DNA of 24,415 bases from UBA1756 sp045627805 (GTDB lineage Bacteria; Bacteroidota; Bacteroidia; Bacteroidales; WCHB1-69). The stretch lies in contig JAZQOJ010000149.1 of NCBI GenBank assembly GCA_045627805.1, forward strand, positions 1-24,415, written 5' to 3'. The notes beneath the pieces were generated by a model that worked only from the letters and a program-made list of their open reading frames with translations, was not told the origin of the DNA and ran no database searches. The position numbers were made by a program, and so were the translations under genes. Positions 23,559 through 24,415 of the stretch are shown here, one piece after another (position 1 is the first letter of the stretch; every line of letters begins with the position of its first letter).

Positions 23559-23564
23559 AGGAGG
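23559..23564 (+). promoter_or_regulatory. Strong Shine-Dalgarno site for DUF1573 copy 2
   Basis: AGGAGG lies 8 nt before the ATG at 23573, a strong ribosome binding site for a phylum that usually has weak ones. It suggests high expression of this small secreted protein. Confidence 0.65.
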
Positions 23565-23572
23565 ATTTAGCT

Positions 23573-24010
23573 ATGAAAGCAAAATTTGTTGTCGCAATGT
23601 TAGTACTCGTTTTTGTCGCTGGTTTCGCCGCCAATGCGCAGAGTACCAAGTCGTCAGCGAAAGGCACTACTGCCACCACTGCCAAAGCGACTTCCACTTC
23701 CAACTTGGCGAAAATTGAGTTCGATCAGAAAGTTTTGGACTTCGGAACGCTCAAGGTGGGTGATGTAAAGAAACTCAAAGTGACTTTTACAAACACTGGA
23801 AAAAAACCTTTGATTCTGGACAATGTGAAATCAAACTGCGATTGCACCGAAGTCGAATGGTCTAAGTCGCCCGTTATGCCTGGCAAAAAGGGCTCGATGA
23901 CAGTTACTTATACGGCCAAGCACACGGGTCTGATTAGCAAGTGGGTCACGATTGACTCGAATGCAGAAAATGATCGCGTAGTGCTGAAAACGAAGGGCGA
24001 AGTGAAATAA
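23573..24010 (+). CDS. DUF1573 secreted protein, copy 2
   Basis: The 145-residue protein has a signal peptide (1-22, cleavage near ANA/Q). A low-complexity Thr/Ser/Ala/Lys linker (about 23-46) comes next, then a DUF1573 domain: VLDFGTLKVGD, VTFTNTGKKPLIL, SNCDCTEVEW and VTYTAKHTGLISKWVTIDSNA. It resembles the gene just upstream in order of motifs, with CDC in place of CGC. The Thr/Ser linker is absent from copy 1. It ends 22 nt before the tmRNA gene. The function is unknown; a periplasmic or surface beta-sandwich protein is expected. Confidence 0.88.
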   Translation: MKAKFVVAMLVLVFVAGFAANAQSTKSSAKGTTATTAKATSTSNLAKIEFDQKVLDFGTLKVGDVKKLKVTFTNTGKKPLILDNVKSNCDCTEVEWSKSPVMPGKKGSMTVTYTAKHTGLISKWVTIDSNAENDRVVLKTKGEVK

Positions 24011-24032
24011 AGGTGAAACATTGAAATTCACA

Positions 24033-24415
24033 GGGGCCGTCTGGTTTTGACAGCATGTATGTGGATTTGTAAGCACGTCGGAGGTTCGAGAGACGGTTCC
24101 GTTAAAAACTAACTCTCATCGCCAATAAATGGCAACAACTATGCTTTCGCTGCTTAATTGTAGCGATTCTCGGAGCTCAGACAAGGTCTGCGGCACTGAG
24201 TGCTTCCCCGGAAGCTACGCCGTTCGGCGTCCGGTCAGAAGTATCATAAAGGGACGGATAGCGAGCGCAGGCTCCGATGCGTGAGCGAAAATCAAGGAGA
24301 TAAGCGGCAGATTGGTTGGTCCCGTACCTGCCTGCCGCCGACAAGCAAACGGAGACTAAACGTGTAGAAAGCACTTTTGCAGCAAGTTTGGACGAGGGTT
24401 CGACTCCCTCCGGCT
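24033..24415 (+). ncRNA. ssrA: tmRNA (ssrA), missing only the last few 3' bases at the window edge
   Basis: tmRNA rescues stalled ribosomes with SmpB, acting as alanyl-tRNA and then as a short message. The 5' end GGGGCCG (24033-24039) pairs with the 3' end CGGCT plus the expected CC beyond the window. A T-arm with TTCGACTCC precedes the 3' end, and the tRNA-like half has the usual GGxTTTGAC start. A tag reading frame is present at 24131-24157, followed by several hairpin-rich segments. Visible length is 383 nt; about six more bases with the CCA end should follow. The ORF on the opposite strand here is spurious. Confidence 0.96.
24131..24157 (+). other. tmRNA tag peptide frame, GNNYAFAA
   Basis: From GGC at 24131 to TAA at 24155 the frame reads Gly-Asn-Asn-Tyr-Ala-Phe-Ala-Ala. 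Many Bacteroidetes tags read GENNYALAA or GETNYALAA, so this is one residue shorter and has Phe for Leu. The resume codon cannot be proven from sequence; if AAT just before is used, the tag gains an Asn. The AxAA end is the protease recognition tail. Confidence 0.7.

Noticed and set aside
24177..24374. 65-codon minus-strand ORF
   Set aside because: It lies inside the tmRNA gene and is explained by that RNA.

Overview
The window looks like chromosomal DNA from a member of the Bacteroidota, most likely Bacteroidales (inference). Supporting signs are a type IX secretion (T9SS) C-terminal sorting domain, two DUF1573 proteins, a Bacteroidetes-type short arginine decarboxylase, a FtsI/PBP with a C-terminal PASTA domain, a MraY with the insert usual in this phylum, promoter boxes of the TAnnTTTG type, and a tmRNA whose tag resembles the GENNYALAA family. 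I see no integrase, transposase, CRISPR array, tRNA or rRNA gene.

Left part (1-13233, all minus strand). Reading from right to left there are two main transcription units. The first is a DPM1/GtrB-like glycosyltransferase, a multi-pass membrane protein and an AddB-like nuclease, spaced 9-12 nt apart. The second is a T9SS cargo protein, a long-chain acyl-CoA synthetase (1-nt overlap), a META-domain lipoprotein, nadC and an AsmA/DUF748 protein, closed by a strong hairpin terminator at 1926-1964. After it come an arginine decarboxylase gene with its own promoter box and the 5' part of an ABC-F ATPase gene that runs off the left edge. A five-unit octamer repeat abuts the ABC-F start codon.

Middle (13234-13745). 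This is a 512-bp AT-rich divergent intergenic region. It carries promoter boxes for both sides and a striking CCA motif repeated every 10 bp, part of which recurs exactly 160 bp further on. It may be a MraZ operator.

Right part (13746-24415, plus strand). This is a division and cell-wall (dcw) cluster: mraZ, rsmH, ftsL-like, ftsI, murE, mraY, a drastically reduced MurD-like gene, and ftsW. The usual murG-murC-ftsQ-ftsA-ftsZ continuation is missing. In its place are a DivIC/FtsB-like gene, aroQ, two DUF1573 genes and the tmRNA gene ssrA, which lacks only its last few bases at the window edge.

The most unusual item is the MurD-like gene at 20535-21095. It keeps only the C-terminal (Mur ligase domain 3) part of MurD, with key catalytic residues replaced. 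It is nevertheless an intact ORF packed 2 nt from each neighbour, and the adjacent FtsW is also divergent. It could be a non-catalytic MurD-derived protein working with MraY and FtsW, and full-length MurD would then have to be encoded elsewhere.
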